From positions 10,259,119 through 10,323,118 of the forward strand of contig CM020618.1 of assembly GCA_009829735.1 (NCBI GenBank): a DNA stretch of 64,000 nucleotides, written 5' to 3'. Positions 31,023-43,900 of this stretch are shown here, piece by piece. A program made the translations under genes and the position numbers. Source of the stretch: Pyropia yezoensis. Taxonomy: Eukaryota > Rhodophyta > Bangiophyceae > Bangiales > Bangiaceae. Each line of letters starts with the position of its first letter. The stretch's first letter is position 1. The notes beneath the pieces were generated by a model that saw only the letters and a program-made list of their open reading frames with translations, made no database searches and was not told where the DNA came from.

Positions 31023-33539
31023 ATGACCTTCTCGACGCGGCCGCTCACGCCCGCCGAGGCGGCGACGCCCGCCGCCACCGCCGCGGCGGTCAATGGCACG
31101 CCCGGTCGGGTGGCGGCGGCGCCGCGGCGCGCGCCGCGGTTTCCCTTCCCGCGCCGCGCCGGCGGCGCGGGCGGTCGGGCCGCCGCCGCCAACCCGACCA
31201 CGGCGGCGCCGGCTGCCGCTGCCGCCGCCCCTGGGGTGGCGACGGTCACCACGGGCGCGCCCCTCACCGAGGCAGAGCGGATAGCCGACGTGGAGGAGCG
31301 GGCGGCCAAGGCGGCCATGATTGCTGCCCCCGGCCCCCGCTACGATCCCGCCGCTGCTGAAGTCTTTTTCTGCGGCAAGGGCGTCCTCGTTGCCCGCCGG
31401 CAGGCGCGCATCGCCGTGCCGCTTGCAGCTTTTGTTTCCAAGGTCATTCTGGACTTGCAGATGGGCCGCGAGGCGGAGCGTCGGCCCGCACGGGCAAAGG
31501 AGTTTCTGGACTTCATCGCGTCGCTCGGCCCGGCGTTTATGAAGGCTGGCCAGGCCCTCTCCTCCCGCCCAGACTAGCTGCCCGCGGAATACCTTCTCGA
31601 GCTCCAAAAGCTGCAGGACCGCCTGCCACCCTTCCCCAACGAGGTGGCGTTTGCCCTTATCGAGTCGGAGCTGGGCCGTCCCCTCTCAGAGGTGTACGCG
31701 TCTGTGGAGCCCATGCCGGTGGCGGCCGCGTCGATTGGCCAAGTGTACAAGGGTGTCCTGGGGGGCACGGGCGAGGCGGTGGCGATCAAGGTGCAGCGCC
31801 CCGACTGTGAGCAGATCATCGCCACGGATATGTACATATTGCGCAACCTGTCTGGCCTCTTTACGCGGCTCTTCAAGGTCATCAAGCGGGACGTGGACCT
31901 GCAGTCGGTCATTGGGGAGTTCGGTAAGCTGATCTATGAGGAGATTGACTACCTCTCCGAGGCCCGCAACGCCGAGCGCTTCCTCGCCCTCTATGGGGAC
32001 GTGCCGGACGTGTCAGCGCCCAAGATCTTTTGGCGCTTCTCCAGTCGCCGCGTCCTCACCATGCAGTGGGTGGACGGCGTGCGGGTGACATCGGAGCAGC
32101 TGGCGGACAACAGCCACCTGGTACAGACGCTGGTGCAGTGCTCCCTGCGGCAGATGCTGGAGAATGGGTTCTTCCACGCCGACCCCCATGGGGGCAACCT
32201 TCTGGCCACCCCGTCGGGGCGGCTGTGCTACCTCGATTTTGGCATGATGTCTGAGGTGGGCCAAGCCCAGCGGTACGGTATCATCTTGGCGGTGGTGCAC
32301 ATGGTGAACCGGGACTTTGAGGCGCTCTCAGCGCTGCACATCCGCCTGGGCTTCCTCCCCCCCGACACGGACCTGAGCCCTATCGTGGCCGCCCTAGAGG
32401 ATGCCCTCCCTGACGTGCTCGGTGCGTCCGTTGGGGAGCTAAACTTCAAGTCGGTGATCAACAAGCTCGGCTCTGTCATGTACCAGTTCCCCTTTTCGCT
32501 GCCGCCGTACTACACCGCCATCCTCCGCTGCCTGGGCGTCCTCGAGGGCCTGGCCATCCAGGTGGACCCCAACTTCAAAATCCTCAACGAGGCGTACCCC
32601 TACATTGCGTCGCGGCTGCTGACGGACCCCGCGCCCGAGCTCCAAGAGGCCCTCCAGTACTTGCTGTTCAAGGATGGGCGGCCGCGGTGGAACCGCCTCG
32701 AGTCCCTCCTCGACTCGGCCACGGGTGCGGGCGACTATGACTTGTCCCTCGCGGCCGAGCAGCTGGCGGACTTTTTGCTGTCGCCCAAGAGCGCGGTCAT
32801 CCGCGCTAACCTGGCGACGGACGTGGTGGCCGAGATGGACGCCCTTGCCGCCGACACCTCCTCCTACTACCTCTCCACGTCGGCTCGCACGGCGGCGGCT
32901 GCGGGGCTGTGGGTGCCCCCCGGGCTGCTCAGGTCGCTGCCGCCGCCCGTGTCGACACCCGCCATGAACCGGGCGGCCAAGGTGTGGGCCATCCTGTCGC
33001 GCACCCGCGGCGGGAACGCGTCCAAGCTGGCGCCCATTGTGCGGCGGGTGGTGACGCAGCCAGAGGGCCAGCGCGTCACCACGGATGTGGCGCTCAATCT
33101 GGCGCAGCGCGCATCGTCGCGGTTCATCCGGTTTGCGTTTGGGCTGCCCGAGGAGCCAGGCGCGGGGGCAGGGGTGTACGCGTCGGCGGCGACCGCGGGG
33201 GCGGGAGGGGTGTCGCCGGTGGGCACAACGGTGGCCACCACCACCACCACCACCACTACCCCGGTGGCGGCTAGTGACACGGTGCCCGCCCCGCCGGCGG
33301 CCGCCATCCGACCAGGCGGTGGCTACCAGTCGGCCGCCGCGGCGGCGAACATGTCGCCGGCCAATGGCGGGGTTGCTGGGAAGGAGAGGGGCCGGGGGGG
33401 TGCTGGGAGGGGGTGCCGGCTCCAGCCAATGGCGGGGTTGCTGGGCAGAGGAGGGGTGCTGGGAGGGGGGTGCCGGCTCCAGCCAATGGCGGGGGGGCTG
33501 CTGGGAAGGAGAGGGGGGGAAGGGGGGTGCCGGCTCTAG
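31023..33539 (+). CDS. ABC1K (ABC1/ADCK/UbiB-type) atypical kinase, probably plastid, with in-frame TAG
   Basis: ABC1 kinases act in quinone and prenyl-lipid metabolism in plastids (plastoglobules) and mitochondria. The family motifs are all present: FMKAGQALSSRPD (the KxGQ region), PVAAASIGQVYKG (Ala-rich loop), VAIKVQRP (ATP-binding Lys), EEIDYLSEARNA, FFHADPHGGNLL (catalytic loop) and LCYLDFGMM (metal binding). A TAG at 31575-31577 falls between SSRPD and LPAEYLLEL, where relatives have RPDLLPxEYL, so one Leu codon is replaced by a stop. Both sides are equally well conserved and in the same frame. The first ATG is at 31023. A possible transit-peptide exon lies at 30549-30827 (MRRSRLLYRPRAAARWPLAA, same frame, ending at a TAG just before a GT-rich junction). 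The C-terminal tail runs into a minisatellite. It may be a pseudogene, a sequence error or a spliced form. Confidence 0.75.
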
Positions 33540-34045
33540 CCAATGGCGTGGGGGCTGCTGGGCAGAGGAGAGGGAGGGGAGGGGGGTGCCGGCTCCAGCC
33601 AATGGCGGGGGGGCTGCTGGGCAGAGGAGGGGGGGGGGAGGGGGGTGCCGGCTCCAGCCAATGGCGGGGTTGCTGGGAACGGGAGGGGGCCGGGGGGGTG
33701 CTGGGAGGGGGGGGTGCCGGCTCCAGCCAATGGCGGGGCTGCTGGGAAGGAGAGGGGCCGGGGGGGTGCTGGGAGGGGGTGCCGGCTCCAGCCAATGGCG
33801 GGGCTGCTGGGCAGAGGAGGGGGGGGGGAGGGGGGTGCCGGCTCCAGCCAATGGCGGGGTTGCTGGGAACGGGAGGGGGCCGGGGGGGTGCTGGGAGGGG
33901 GGGGTGCCGGCTCCAGCCAATGGCTGGGTTGCTGGGAAGGAGAGGGGGGGGGGGGGGTGCTGAGAGGGGGGGTGCCGGCTGCAGCCAATGGCGGGGTTGC
34001 TGGGAAGGAGAGGGGGGGGGGGGGGGGGGTGCTGGGAGGGGGGGG
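33355..34045 (+). repeat. minisatellite of about 60-68 bp units overlapping the ABC1K 3' end
   Basis: About 11 units are present, each containing CCGGCTCCAGCCAATGGCGG followed by a GTTGCTGGGAAGGAGAGGGG- or GCTGCTGGGCAGAGGAGGGG-type half. The G-run lengths vary. The first three units are translated as the ABC1K tail until a TAG at 33537. The array could instead be intronic, because each unit offers GT and AG positions. Confidence 0.85.
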
Positions 34046-34059
34046 AAAGCCCGCCAGAG

Positions 34060-34691
34060 AACCGCGACCAGTTCATGGCGTGCTCGCCATGCAGCTCCTT
34101 TGCAGAGCTCGTCGGTGCTGTCGGCCCTGTGCGTAGTGCGGGCACAGACCTGGAGTGGGCAAGCGCTCTGGCCGGCAACCCTGGCACACCACCACTGATC
34201 GTGGACACTACGGAGGAGGAGCGCAAGGTCATGCAGACGCTGATGGAGGCGGTGGGAGGGGCCAAGGGGAGTCGCGGCGGCCACCACGCGAGGTGGCTTA
34301 CTCATACACCACGCCCCACGCTGCTGGGGCAGCCGCTAGCACCCTCCAGGTGGCTAGCCCCCGCCCGCCCCTCCCTCTTCCGCTTGCCAAAGCCGCGCCT
34401 CCATCATCAGTCGCCCCCCGCGGAGGTTCCTGCCCCCTCAACCACCTGGCATGTGAACGACCGCGTCGGACGCGAGTAGCGGCACTGAGTGCCATCGACG
34501 CACAGCCGAAGTTGCGGGGCGCCAAACGAGGAGCACTCTTCGCCAGCCTCCCCTCGGCGCTTGCAGCGGCGAGCACCCGGCGGCGACGGGGGCCCATCAC
34601 AAAACAGGCCGCACGCGCTGCGGCGGCAGCGAGAGCAGAGGTGGCTGCGCGGGCCGCCTCTCGGGCAACCATGCCGCCGCCATCCTATTGA
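34060..34691 (+). other. possible coding exons downstream of the ABC1K minisatellite
   Basis: Two stretches have protein-like composition on the same strand. The first, at about 34060-34280, reads ENRDQFMACSPCSSFAELVG, then GTPPLIVDTTEEERKVMQTL. The second, at about 34480-34691, is in another frame and ends SRATMPPPSY before a TGA-like end. They could be two exons of one gene, or the 3' exons of ABC1K if the minisatellite is intronic. I recognise no family. Confidence 0.25.
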
Positions 34692-34700
34692 GGCGGCGAG

Positions 34701-34760
34701 GGGGGCCGCCCGGGAGAGCAGGGGGCCGCCCGGGAGAGCAGGGGGCCGCCCGGGAGAGCG
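34701..34760. repeat. three tandem 20-bp copies of GGGGGCCGCCCGGGAGAGCA
   Basis: The three copies are contiguous, and the last differs only in its final base. They sit about 500 bp upstream of the DIM1 start. Confidence 0.8.
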
Positions 34761-34838
34761 GGAGGGCGAGGACGGTGTGTCCTTGGATCCGCGCTCGTGC
34801 GCCGCACCTCTCTTTCGCGCCGCCCTTTTTATTGTTAA

Positions 34839-36527
<1,689 letters not shown>

Positions 36528-36689
36528 GGGGAGTGCGGGAGGGGGGGAGGGGGGTGGCGCACAGTTTCCCACGGATCGGGCATGGGGACAAGAGCGAGAG
36601 GGAAACATCAGGCCATGAGCCAATTGCGTGCTGGTAGCTCGCAGCGGACCAATAGCGTGCTGTAGCTCTTCGTCCTCGATCGGGCGATG

Positions 36690-37580
36690 ATTGGCTGCAG
36701 TCGCAGCGGAACTCGTACCAAACGCTGGTTGGTCAGAACGTTGTTGTCATCTCACTCGATCTCGCCCGCTTTCCCTTCATCTGTTCCCGATCCACTCGAG
36801 AACAGCGAGAGAAGTGGCAATTCGTGCCTGTGGTGCCTGTTCCCTCTTCGATGTAGACAGAAATCTCCAGAAAATCTCACATTCGTCTGTTTCCACGGCA
36901 ACGAGAAGCGTTCATTGGTCAGATGTCCGTCATCAGCGGCATGCAAATGGTCTGTTCACGTTGTTGTCACAAAGTGACAAGTTTCGGGGGCCTGCAATAC
37001 CTTAGGACATATTCTAGCTGTTTTCATTCCTATCTGCTATCATACATAACCTGTGTATTTTAACCGAATATCATACCCTTCTTTTTCGTTTTATCGAGTG
37101 GGTAAAGTTCTGATGAAAACAAACTTTCATATTTCAGCAGTAGCTGACAGACGGAAAGAATCAACGCCAGCTTTCGAAATCTTACAAATGAGAACGTTGT
37201 AAAGTCATTCTCGACATATATCCGTGTCGGATGCTTTCCGAGGGGGATACATTGCAGTTCTCCCAAAGTTGTCTCATCGCGAGGACAACAAGACCAAACA
37301 GTACGTGACCAATGAGGAGCCTCAGAATATGTAACTCTTGCCAATTACTGCTCCACCAGAGCGACCACTGGTGCGCAAGCAGTGTGATCTGGAGTTTTCT
37401 CGAGATTGTTGAGCACAACGAAGGGAGAACAGGCACCAGGGCCAGCAAGCGCCTCCGTTCTTCCCAGAAACACGTGAGATGGAGAAAAAAACGAGCATGG
37501 CTGCAAGAGATAACAACAGTGTTTTGATCGATCAGCGCTCCGCTCAAAACGCACTGTCGTTGCAGCCAATAACAACCTTC
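36690..37580. mobile_element. second foldback-like element, arms of about 270 bp
   Basis: Sequence at about 36690-36950 matches the reverse complement of about 37310-37580 in the same order. ATTGGCTGCA comes first, then (A/G)GTTGTTGT(C/T)ATCTC, then GGTGCCTGTTC, then an AATCTC-AGAAAA block and TCATTGGTCA. Divergence is roughly 30-40 percent by eye. Both arms lie in AT-richer DNA without a real gene, and short frames in the arms are mirror copies of each other. It fits an old non-autonomous DNA element. Confidence 0.5.
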
Positions 37581-39500
37581 TAAAGATCTGCGCACCGCAG
37601 CTCGCTCTTGGGTACCTCTCAACCGCCTGCACGCGATCGGCCCATGATCTCGTTCTGGCGCTCTTGTTGTTGTCGCGATGAGACAAATTTGGGCGACGTG
37701 CAATATTCCGACACACTTACAGGTCGTCGTCGGTGGATCATGGCCCATTCATGGCACGTGGCAGGTAGAATCAGATGAAATATGCATTGGCTCCGTGCAG
37801 AGAGCGTCGATCCTCGGCCATGTGAACCAAGGACACTTTAAATCGAGCAAATCTGTTGACGCCACAAGGAGTGATAGAACCGGAGAATGACTGCAACTGA
37901 AAAAAAAAGTGCCCAGGTTACACATCAAATACGACATGCAAGTGAATCAAGCAACGAAACTATTCAAACAAGACATAAAGTGAAAGATACATATGTTATG
38001 GTCATTCACGCCTGACTAAAGAGATCATCTGTTGCCAAACCAACGAAGCAAGGCTGACTGAATTGTTTTCTTTACCGTTTTTCAGTCTGCAAACGTAGTG
38101 AGGACACCGCCATAGGAACTAATGTTGCTACAATGAAATTAAAATCCTAATGAATCGAATACGCATGTACATGGAGCAATCAATCATATTCGAAAATCAG
38201 ACATTGGTTCTCAAACTTGATTGGCTGCAGTTGAGTGGTTAGAGCTTTCGCTTCAATAGCGTCAATTTGATCCATCAAATCCGTTATTTCATATTGTTAT
38301 CAGATTATGCTTCCCTGGCCCCGCCGTTTATGCCAGAGCTGGGGTCATGTAGATCAATCGAGCACTTGAGGGAGGCTTGAAGGCAGGCTACTAGTTGAAG
38401 GACTGGAGGCTACAAATGCACTGTTGGACAAGAACTTGACGGTGCCGCGACGGCTACCAGAGTCGCCACCCTCGCTGGTCACCCATCCAAATCAGCTCAG
38501 TGCCTTCTGTCCGCTCCGTGCCCTACGGTGAAGCGGTTCCTCGGCAAGTGCTCAGCCGCCACTCGTCCAAGAGACGGTGGCGGACATGCCAACTGCATAC
38601 CTCGACCTGTGAGGTGTGGTCTGCCCACGGAAGACGCTCGCGTTCCCATCCGACAGTTTGAACAGTCTGCTCGATCCCACTTCGCTACAGCCCTCCCCCG
38701 CGCCTGCCCGCCCCCCCCCCGCCCCCTTCCACGCCCCCCCCGCCCGCGCGCACCGCTACGCGCAGCCTAGCCCGAGAGCAGGGTGGCCTTTAGAGCACCC
38801 GCTGCCCCGTCGCTCCCGCCATCCGCTCGGGGAAATCGACGAATTTGTAATGCAGCCATGGCCGGACTTGTCAGCGTGTCTCAGGTGCAACCTACTGATT
38901 CGCTGTCATGGCGGTCGACAGGCGGTCGCTTCCGGTGGGCGTTCGGTCTGTCTCTGGATCTCTCCATTGCGCTCTCTGCTCTCTTGTCCACGGTCCACTC
39001 ATTGAGGGGACCCCAGCGCGTATTGGAGTTGAGTTGCCTCCTTTGTGACCCAAGCTTTCCGCGCAGACTCTACGCCGGGCCAGCGTACCACTGTTGACCG
39101 CGCGCGCTCCGCCGGTGCTGGCCCGTCTCTTCATGGAGCTTCCAGCAGCATACTACGGCATCCATAATGGCACCTTTGGGGGGATCCTGAGGCACCATAC
39201 GCCACGTGTCAGCCGCACAAACTGCCACGTGTCAATAAAACTCGTGGAACATTTTTGGAACATTCGAGAGCCGTATGAAAGGCTTTTGAAGCTTTCGGAA
39301 GAGTATTGAGTTCCAGGATGCGGCCCAAAGATGAAGACTGATCGAGTACCGATGTAGTTAGCGCCACATCGACAGCTTGGAAGCGGAATCGGGTCAAGTA
39401 AGGGTCGATCCCATTCAATGGGGGATCCAGCGAGGATGACGAGGCGCGTCCCTTCCGAGAAAAGGACGACCTAGCCCTTCACTGAGAGGTTAACAGCCAC
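37581..39500. other. AT-richer gene-poor DNA
   Basis: GC drops markedly and ORFs are short. A C-rich stretch lies at 38695-38765. I recognise no gene, RNA or complete element. A tRNA-like look near 38226 did not hold up. Confidence 0.5.
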
Positions 39501-40430
39501 AGCAAGTGAGGCGCGCGGGACAACCCCCACACCTCTCTCGCCTCAAGGCCACGCGTCCCGTGTGGCTTCTGCCATGACTGGTCCAATAATCGTTACAGCG
39601 CACCCCTCAAAGGGGGTGCCGCACGGGGAGAGGCCTTCCGGCCCCTGGAGCTCCCACCTCGGTGCGTCATCCGTGACGGTGCGGCAGGGGGGGTCCTTCA
39701 CTCACCCCCTCTCGCTCTCTTCCTTAAGGCAGTGCACTCCCAAGATTTCATCCAGGAGGTGGGGGGGGCGAGGCACACAAGCCCCGTCTCCTCTTTCGCT
39801 CTTCTTCCTTCGTCTTCGCGCGCGCATAGGCGGGCGCACTCGGGCTCCTCACGCGGAGGGTTGGCTCTCCTCCTCCGCCCCAATCCTCCGGTTGCACCCC
39901 CATCCTTAAGGACGAGAACGGGCCCCTAGAGCCCCGGTTGTGGCCATTTCGGGCCGCCGTCGGCGCAGCCACCCCCACGGGTGGGGTCCGCCAAGTCCTT
40001 TTGTCGTCGGACGAATGCGCTGATCCGCTTGGATCGCGCTCACCCACTAGCAGCCCTAGCTCGTCGGACTCTAGCTTTTCGAGCTCCTCTGACAACGTAA
40101 GGCAAGCCGCCGGCGCCTGCGTCATCGACGCCGCCAAGTTGGTTTCTTGACCGGCCACTTGGAGGTGGGGCCCCGCAAGTTGGTCATTTGACCGGGCAAC
40201 AGTCGGATGCAGTCACAGCTGGACTACCGCACCTACTTTCTTCTCCGTCGGAGCACATAGTACACTCCATCAAAGTCGAAAGACACAAGCAAGAGGAATA
40301 AACGTTTGGACGGGGCTTTCCGAGGCCAAGACGCCTTCAACGAAGGGAACCCCTTGTTTTCACCATTCTAGCGATGTTGCTTTGGGCATACGACGCAGCC
40401 AGACTGATGTTTGTTTAGACCTTCCCCCTG
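39500..40430 (+). repeat. possible LTR and leader of a decayed retrotransposon
   Basis: This stretch precedes a gag remnant on the same strand. It includes a GC-rich CACCCC-CAAAGGGGGTG imperfect palindrome near 39600, like the one in the LTR-like copies at 43.8 and 48.3 kb. A Ser/Asp-rich frame at 39938-40150 (SSPSSSDSSFSSSSDNVRQA) resembles a gag N-terminus. The boundaries are not defined. Confidence 0.3.
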
Positions 40431-41279
40431 TTGGTGCTTCGACTAGCAGGGTCGGCCCAGCGCTCGTTTGCCAGCGCGACCAACACGGTCGTGAGTCACA
40501 AACGTTACGAACTCATCACGTACGGTGACCGTGTCAACTGGCTGCTCAAGAAGGACTCCACGCACGCCGCATTTGCCACAGCGTATCACGACATCATCAC
40601 CATGGTCCAGTTGGACACCCAAGCTCCTCGCCTATTCGCTACTCGAGTCGAAGCCGCTTGTGATCGGCTGTGTGGCCTTTTCCACACGCAAGACGTCAGA
40701 AACGCATTCATCAACGGTCTCGACGATCTCATCCAGCCAGACGTGCACGTGCTGGACATCTAGTTCCCGGATTGTCCTCTGGTAAAGACCGTGGCGGCGG
40801 CCCAGGGGTTCTGGGAAGGGGCGGATAGGCTTCGCCTGTTCATCAACGTCAGTCGGCCGCCCCTCATCAAGGTTGGTCAAATTGACCGCGCACTTATGCC
40901 CTCCCGTTCAGTCGCCGGACCCTTCGAGCCCACTAATGCCATTCAGGTACACCCCCCCGCCCGGGCTACGGACGCTTGTTACTGCTGTAACGAGCCCGGT
41001 CACTACGCCTCGCATTCTCCCAAACCGCGGCGCGAACGACGCCAAGCCCATGACATTGCTCTCACCCAGCATGAGATTCGTGAGCAAGTAAACGCAATCA
41101 ATGATAGCGCAGTTCTCAAGGACTCCAGCGGAGACGAAACTTGCGGTTCGGAGGCGCCCGACAACGATGTCGATCATTTAAGAAAAAGAGGAAGTCGGGA
41201 ACCAGCGGGCGCCTGCCCCGACAGGACCAAGCCCGTGGAACTAAAGGTCACCAGAATACTAAGCAAAGCCCATCGGTAA
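40431..41279 (+). pseudogene. Ty3/gypsy-type gag remnant
   Basis: Gag forms the virus-like particle of LTR retrotransposons. The frame shows a gag-like helical region (RVNWLLKKDS, then LFATRVEAACDRLCGLF and FINGLDDLIQPDV), is cut by a TAG at 40761-40763, and continues in the same frame. It then carries a zinc-knuckle-like CYCCNEPGHYASHS, in which the last metal-binding Cys is replaced by Ser. The stop and the lost ligand together mark it as decayed. No pol follows on this strand. Confidence 0.6.
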
Positions 41280-43639
41280 TTCAAAGTGTCGACGCATCTT
41301 ACAACGTCGGCTCTCATCTCCTTATTATCGAATTAAAGCGGCAACGTGGATAACGCTCAGTGGCTGGAGCGCGAGGTAGCGGAGCCCACTGCCATCTCGC
41401 TGGCATAATTTTGAAGAGTCGTGAAGAGCTTGGGACAAATGGGGGCTACTGTGCCACTCTTGTCTCACGATCTCCGAACGGTGGCTGTCCGTGCCACATG
41501 ATAGCCTGTGAGCATATTGTTTTCATTTTGCAAGAAGCTCATCCATTTCGCGAAATGATACCCGCAAGGTCACGCGTCCGCGCCCTGAGCGTCCTAAAAT
41601 CGGCCGATCGTCTATCCATCGCCTCCGAATCCGACGACGATCGTCAATGAATCTGGGTGGGACAGAGCGAATATGAGCCATACTGGATGAGATCTAATAC
41701 ATGGCTGATAGAGCGATCGAGTGTGCCACGTGTGACGGAGTACGGCTCATGCATCCGCCTTTGTGTAAAAAAAAACAGGCCTGCGGCGTTTTTTGCGAGC
41801 CACGACTCGCACGAGCGGGCTGTGGCTTGGGAGGAGTCCTCAGCGTTCTTCGCGCAGTGTTAGCTCTTATGTGCGCAGCTACATTGTGCGCTCTGTGTGC
41901 CACCAGCTTGTAAGGCTTGCGCGGAAAGGGCTAGAAAGGCCGCCTGCTGAAGATGCGCCCTAGGGCCACAGAGCACTAACGTTGGAATGGGCGATGCGGC
42001 GCATTGGCCACTTAATAAGAGCCTGGCTATTCGCACAATGACGCTTTCAGCGCTGCGTGATACCAGGGGCAAAAGGGTCGGCGCGTAGGTGGTACCCACA
42101 AGGCTCAGACGTTTTCTGGGGTTGTGAGGCTGCACCCCCTGTGACCCGCCCGAGAGTTCATCGGCGCGTGAGAGGTGCGTGTCTTGCGCGTGCCTGGCGA
42201 GAGACAGATGGGTGCTTTTTAAGGGCGGTAGGAGCGCCACCGGATGTGTGCTGTCCAAGGTCGAACGGGCGTGACACGTGCGTGGGGTACCCTTCACGTG
42301 GCGATCGGGCGTGTTGAGGGGAGGGTGTGTGGAGCTTGTCGCGCGGGACTCCGCCAACTGACGCAGCACAGCCGCTCGGGCTAGCGCACAGCGGCCGCCA
42401 ACGCCCGAGTCGTTGTGTAGGCACCCGTGCGCGTCGGGGGCTCTGCGCACCTAGGGAGGCCGCGGGCGGCCGCTGGACAAGGACGCCCGGACGGACCGTG
42501 TCGTGGGGACTGACGCCGACGCTGCCGCCAATTGGGGCCGTCCTGGGCGCCGAGTCTCTCTTGGCCGCCCGATGCAGCCGCTGCTAGTGGGTTGGCGGGG
42601 GGGCGGGTGGGGTCCCCAATCGCCAGCACCACTCGCGGGTGGCCCCCACCCCTGGCCAACAACGCCGAATGGCCTGTAGAGGCCGCTTGCATTTGGATAG
42701 CTTCCATGGCCGGCCAGCGCATCGAGGCGGGGCGCACGGCCTGGCTGTGTTTTCGGAGCTCTCGGGTCCCGTCGGGGCCTATAGCTCCTCCTAGACCTGT
42801 GTGCCCGGCCTGTCTGTGTTGGCATGGCGGCTGTCGCGGGGACCGTTGTGGATTCCACCGAAGCTGCAAGACTCTGTCCCAGAGTCTTACCCTTGAATCC
42901 CAAGGGAAAGGACCTGAGATATCGCCTCAATATGTGACCCATCCACACCGGGGCAGCCCTCAACGTACTCTTGGACGAGGGAACGGAGACCTTGAACAAC
43001 AATGAGGTACAAGACTTGGGGAGGTAGAAGGGGGCTTTACCGGTGACAGATCTGGGGAAGGTGACGGGGTCGTAAAGGTAACAGTGGGCGAGGTGTAGCA
43101 TCCCTGGCCTTGACCTGACCCCGACCCAGGATCACGACCAGGGGACTCCAGGTGCAAGGACACGCCCGCCGTGTGTGACGGGTTGGCGGCCGTGGCCCGT
43201 GCCCGGCACTGGGATGTGGTGGCCTTTGCCACCCGCCCTCGAAATGAACTTTCGCTGAGGGTTGTGCATAGCTTGTGGGCACTTGATCGAAGAGATTGAG
43301 TGTGAGATTTGTGAGGGAGAGTAGAAGTAGTAGTATCAGTGGCCCCCCCGACCCGACGATGTTAGACTCGGGTCGGGGCCGCTCGGGGCTAGGGGGGGGG
43401 GCTACTAGGCCAGTGGGCCGGGGCTCCGCCAGATGCGCGTTAAGAGTGACAGCGAGGCGCACTCGGCCCGCGCCCTCAGGAAAAAGACAACTGCGCGATT
43501 GCTTCTCTCTTCCCCGTGTGCACCACCGTCCGTATCTATCCGCCCTTGCCGACTGGCCCGTGAGGCAACAGGTATACCATTCTCGTAGTTCTTCTTTCCG
43601 TGTTCTCTTTTTCCTATCCCCCGAGGGAATGACAAGTGT
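41280..43639. other. intergenic or decayed repeat DNA, no recognisable gene
   Basis: Short frames only, on both strands. The part at 42.9-43.6 kb lies downstream (minus sense) of the LTR-like copy at 43.7-43.9 kb and may be internal sequence of the same decayed element. Confidence 0.4.
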
Positions 43640-43900
43640 CTGAGTGGATCGAGGTTTATACCACACGAGTTAGAGGGTGGCTTGACGTCGGTGATGGTCG
43701 GCGTTGCGTACAATGGCAATAGTGAACTTGTCTCTGTGTGTGGTTGCCTCTCTCTCTCCACACCAGAGGCGTCTACTAGCACACATATACACTTACAGCA
43801 GGGCACACGAGGTGCCCTCAATTATGCAATTCCCCATCGTGCTGCCGTGCGGCACCAGATAGCTCAAATCAACGCATAGGACGAGCGCACAGAACGTGCG
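43640..43900 (-). repeat. LTR-like sequence, minus orientation
   Basis: Read on the minus strand it shares, in order, CGATGGGGAA, a GGGCACCTCGTGTGCCC palindrome, GTATAT..TGTG, GAGGCAACCACA.AGA and CACCGACGTC with the plus-strand copy at 48.23-48.42 kb. Just after it, still on the minus strand, is GTGTGGTATAAACCTCGATC, which could be a degenerate primer-binding region. Confidence 0.5.

Noticed and set aside
33355..34045. Possible CRISPR-like or rDNA spacer array
   Set aside because: Units are directly tandem without unique spacers. It is a minisatellite in a eukaryotic gene region.
38221..38290. tRNA-like look: a GAGTGGTTAGAGC A-box-like segment followed by a loop with CAA
   Set aside because: The anticodon stem pairs poorly, there is no proper GGTTCGAATCC T-arm and no closing acceptor stem. 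Most likely chance or a worn tRNA-derived repeat.
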